A DNA stretch of 8,151 bases, taken from NCBI GenBank assembly GCA_002320485.1, contig DCKW01000037.1, forward strand, positions 1-8,151. The letters run 5' to 3'. The position numbers and the translations under genes are program-made. The stretch comes from Micavibrio sp. UBA1664 (lineage in GTDB: Bacteria; Pseudomonadota; Alphaproteobacteria; Micavibrionales; UBA1664). The notes below the pieces were generated by a model. That model was not told the DNA's origin, did no database searches, and saw only the letters and a list, made by a program, of their open reading frames with translations. Shown piece by piece: positions 6,067 to 8,151 of the stretch. Each line of letters starts with the position of its first letter. Position 1 is the first letter of the stretch.

Positions 6067-6492
6067 ATGAGTCTCAAGAATATTTATACGGAAGATGTTC
6101 AATATGTATCCCCCGAAACCAAACTTAGCGAGGTAGCAAAGCTCATGGAAACGCATGATTGCGGCTCTATTCTTGTTGCCCAAAATGATAAGCTGACAGG
6201 TGTTATCACAGACCGCGCCATCGTTATACGATGTGTATCCCAATCGAAAGATCCTTCTTCAATGATGGCAGACGATTGTAAAACATCAGAAGTTCTTTAT
6301 TGCTTTGCCGATGACGATCCGGAGGAAGTTTTGGATAACATGGCACAGAATAAGGTGAAACGCCTGCCCGTATTGAACAATGATCAAGACAAGCGTCTGG
6401 TCGGCATTGTTTCATTTGGCGACCTTAGCGCTGCCTGCGATCATAAAGAGGTCAGCGGAAAAGCGATGGATGAAATCCGCCGCGCGGCATAA
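6067..6492 (+). CDS. Stand-alone two-CBS-domain protein
   Basis: The 141-residue protein consists of two tandem CBS domains and little else: CBS1 about 6-60 (DCGSILVAQNDKLTGVITDR at 31-50) and CBS2 about 72-126 (KRLPVLNNDQDKRLVGIVSF at 98-117, then GDL). Such pairs form a Bateman module that binds adenosine nucleotides such as AMP, ATP or NAD-type ligands and usually acts as an energy sensor. With no attached enzyme domain, its partner is unknown. A strong ribosome binding site, AAAGGAG at 6053-6059, lies seven bases before ATG, suggesting good expression. The gene ends 10 bases before a strong terminator, so it is probably a single-gene unit with its own promoter in the 5932-6066 spacer. Confidence 0.9.
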   Translation: MSLKNIYTEDVQYVSPETKLSEVAKLMETHDCGSILVAQNDKLTGVITDRAIVIRCVSQSKDPSSMMADDCKTSEVLYCFADDDPEEVLDNMAQNKVKRLPVLNNDQDKRLVGIVSFGDLSAACDHKEVSGKAMDEIRRAA

Positions 6493-6502
6493 ACATACCA
6501 TG

Positions 6503-6537
6503 GTGAAAAAAGCGGGCAGCAAGCCCGCTTTTTTCAC
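6503..6537. terminator. Bidirectional rho-independent terminator
   Basis: Fifteen-base perfect arms, 6503-6517 and 6523-6537, form a hairpin with the GC-rich core GCGGGC/GCCCGC, a five-base loop and flanking A6/T6 tracts, so it can act on either strand. It ends the CBS-domain transcript. From the right it overlaps the TGA stop (6534-6536) of the convergent oxidase gene. Confidence 0.9.
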
Positions 6538-7733
6538 TTTTTAACAGTCCCAAACAATCCACTCAAATAATCGTTGAGAAAAACATTACCGGGATCAAGC
6601 ATTGTACGCATAGATGAAAACTCATCCCATTTCGGATATAATCTTTTTAGATCTTTTGCAGCTATAAAGCTTTTTTTACCCCAATGCGGTTTTCCACCAA
6701 AATCCCTCAGGATTGGTTCAATATCCTTAAAATAATCCTCAAAGGGACGGCCAGCTTTCCTTAAGATGGCAATTGTGACACAATTCCCGTCATTGAAAGG
6801 ACTTAAATAAGCATCATCTTGCATCACGATTCTGTATAAAATACGCCACCAGACATAATCACTATGTTTATCCAAAACCCTTTTTCTGATGACATCGAAA
6901 CAGTCAGGTCCTGCCTCATACGGAATTGCATATTCCATTTCATCAAACTTCATTGTCCGCTCTTTTGGCAACGTCTTATATAACAGACCGACTCTTAAGC
7001 GGTCTTTCTGCTCCTCCGCAAAGGGCAATTCACCACAATCACTCTCAACCGGATTACACGTACGGATTTTGATTTTGTCATCCTGAGGATACCAATAAAA
7101 GTCAAACATCTCGTTGTTTGTTATTAAGTCCTCCCTATGCTTCAGCAAGGCTTCATAAGTTGTACAAAATTCACGGCGGATATAATCCCTCATTGGCTTC
7201 ATTTTAATTGTTACCCCGGTCATGATACCTAACACACCCAAGTGCAATCTCATGGCCCGCATGATCTCAGGATTCATGTAATCATTAAAACTTTTTATAT
7301 TTCCAGTTCCGTCTATTATACGGCATCCCGTCATCATGGACGGAAGATTCGGTAGACTTTTACCTGAACCATGCGTCCCTGTTGCAAAAGCACCGACCAA
7401 ATGTTGATGATCAATATCGCCAATATTGTGAAGCTGATATCCATACTTTGCCAATTGCCGCCCGGCATCTGCAATCGTAGTGCCTCCCAAAAAACATGCC
7501 GTATTGTTTTTCTTATCAACCTTGGTTAGTCCGCTTAAATGCCCAATATTAATTAAGGTGGAATCAGTAACAAATAGCGGTTGGGAAGAATGGCCCGCTC
7601 CGATAATTTTGACACGCTCATTTTTTGAATAAGCCTCAGCAACCAGTCTGCTTATTTCCTCCTCCCCATCAAGTAAATGATAATTTTTTGGGGTAAAACG
7701 GATGCTTCCTGACCAATTCGCAAATTCTTTCAT
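6534..7733 (-). CDS. FAD-linked oxidoreductase of the sugar-1,4-lactone oxidase family
   Basis: The product has 399 residues from ATG at 7733 and looks like a VAO-type flavoprotein related to D-arabinono-1,4-lactone, L-gulono-1,4-lactone and alditol oxidases. The N-terminal FAD-binding part carries GAGHSSQ at 45-51, where His48 is the position often linked covalently to FAD, then GAFATGTHGSG at 114-124 and HLGVLGIMTGVTIKM at 164-178. The C-terminal part has the family's HWGKKSF motif at 350-356 and LDPGNVFLNDYL at 379-390. The substrate cannot be read from the sequence. The start was chosen because MKEFANWSGSIRF matches the usual N terminus; the longer frame to 7775 opens only with TTG. Neither start has a clear ribosome binding site. 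The stop codon lies inside the shared terminator. The gene converges on the CBS-domain gene. Confidence 0.85.
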   Translation of the reverse strand: MKEFANWSGSIRFTPKNYHLLDGEEEISRLVAEAYSKNERVKIIGAGHSSQPLFVTDSTLINIGHLSGLTKVDKKNNTACFLGGTTIADAGRQLAKYGYQLHNIGDIDHQHLVGAFATGTHGSGKSLPNLPSMMTGCRIIDGTGNIKSFNDYMNPEIMRAMRLHLGVLGIMTGVTIKMKPMRDYIRREFCTTYEALLKHREDLITNNEMFDFYWYPQDDKIKIRTCNPVESDCGELPFAEEQKDRLRVGLLYKTLPKERTMKFDEMEYAIPYEAGPDCFDVIRKRVLDKHSDYVWWRILYRIVMQDDAYLSPFNDGNCVTIAILRKAGRPFEDYFKDIEPILRDFGGKPHWGKKSFIAAKDLKRLYPKWDEFSSMRTMLDPGNVFLNDYLSGLFGTVKK

Positions 7734-7847
7734 AGATATTAAGATATGGCCGGAAAAACTTTTGTCACCATGCAAATTTCATTCATCTTTTAATGGCTAA
7801 TTGAAAAGCCAGTTCTTATTACTTTTAGAGTGTCTCGGGCGTTCCGG

Positions 7848-7875
7848 AAAAGCAAAACCCCGCAGACGGCGGGGC
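7848..7875 (-). terminator. Rho-independent terminator for a leftward transcript
   Basis: CCCCGC (7858-7863) and GCGGGG (7869-7874) pair across a five-base loop. On the minus strand the stem is followed by TTTTGCTTTT (7848-7857). It lies downstream of the partial DUF2231 gene and upstream of the oxidase gene, separating the two leftward transcripts. Confidence 0.8.
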
Positions 7876-8008
7876 TGACGGGCGGATATTCTCCATATGT
7901 CTTAAAACAGAGACAATGGCACTGGGGGGGGTCGGGTGATAAGTCTTCTCATAATGTGGATCTTACCATATTTTGAATTAACTTATTACCGCCTGCTCTT
8001 ACACCTTC
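7876..8008. other. Spacer with an eight-G run, no gene supported
   Basis: This stretch between the partial DUF2231 gene and its terminator contains a run of eight G (7924-7931) and no convincing coding frame. A leftward ORF beginning near 7954 runs straight through the terminator and was not accepted. It is most simply the 3' untranslated part of the leftward transcript. Confidence 0.5.
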
Positions 8009-8151
8009 TTACTTATTAGGGGAAATAAGAAGGCCTATACCATGATCAAAAACAAGTTTTCCGCCGTGCCATCCTGCAAAGGCGGTTAAAATAGTTGCTA
8101 ATACAGAAACAAACAAACCATGAGGAAGAACTTTGTCAGGGGCCTCTATCC
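8009..8151 (-). CDS. DUF2231-type membrane protein, C-terminal part, cut by the window edge
   Basis: Reading leftward from 8149, 46 residues precede TAA at 8009-8011. They show a membrane helix (GLFVSVLATILTAFAG) followed by GWHGGKLVFDHGIGLL, which matches the end of DUF2231 membrane proteins (typically a GW-x-GG-x-LV-x-x-HG pattern). The family is a multi-helix inner membrane protein of unknown function whose conserved histidine could bind haem or a metal. The 5' end lies outside the window. A strong leftward terminator follows at 7848-7875, so this is the last gene of its transcript. Confidence 0.7.
   Translation of the reverse strand, partial: IEAPDKVLPHGLFVSVLATILTAFAGWHGGKLVFDHGIGLLISPNK

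Noticed and set aside
7734..7775. Longer oxidase frame starting at 7775
   Set aside because: The codon at 7773-7775 is TTG without a good ribosome binding site, and the extra 14 residues precede the family-typical NWSGS start.
7795..7954. Leftward ORF of about 50 codons crossing 7848-7875
   Set aside because: It reads through a clear terminator hairpin, has no ribosome binding site, and its composition reflects the GC-rich stem and G run.

Overview
The window looks like a chromosomal segment of a Gram-negative proteobacterium, most likely an alphaproteobacterium of moderate to low GC. The evidence is the NsrR/Hmp type of nitric oxide (NO) control, an Rnk-type GreA relative, a single-domain truncated haemoglobin and generally AT-rich spacers. 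The sequence alone does not fix the genus. I see no tRNA, rRNA, CRISPR array, transposase or attachment site.

Positions 73-4384 form a divergent NO-stress module. A flavohaemoglobin NO dioxygenase gene (hmp) runs leftward from 2763. It is followed 33 bases later by a gene for a membrane protein that fuses a DoxX-like part to a DUF305 domain. An nsrR repressor gene runs rightward from 2842 and heads a tightly packed row: nsrR, a four-helix membrane protein of unknown role, a group III truncated haemoglobin, and a DUF1971 (YeaR-like) protein. These genes overlap or lie within 6 bases of each other. The 78-base hmp/nsrR spacer carries a palindrome fitting the NsrR operator pattern, so both arms are probably repressed by NsrR and released by NO.

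Positions 4385-5931 hold a 261-base spacer with a GC-rich inverted repeat and a tiny ORF. It is followed by rnk and an orphan uroporphyrinogen-III synthase gene (hemD), 18 bases apart and probably co-transcribed. HemD makes the haem precursor and so fits a neighbourhood that encodes two haem globins, but the functional link is inference. The hemD 3' end has an unusual open -1 frame that begins at an in-frame slippery-type heptamer and runs 92 bases past the hemD stop.

Positions 5932-8151 hold a spacer with a perfect 7-base inverted repeat, a stand-alone two-CBS-domain protein gene, and a 15-base-arm terminator shared with a convergent leftward gene for an FAD-linked sugar-lactone oxidase-like enzyme. 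Beyond that lie a leftward terminator and the last 46 codons of a DUF2231-type membrane protein cut by the window edge. Positions 1-72 show nothing I can assign.
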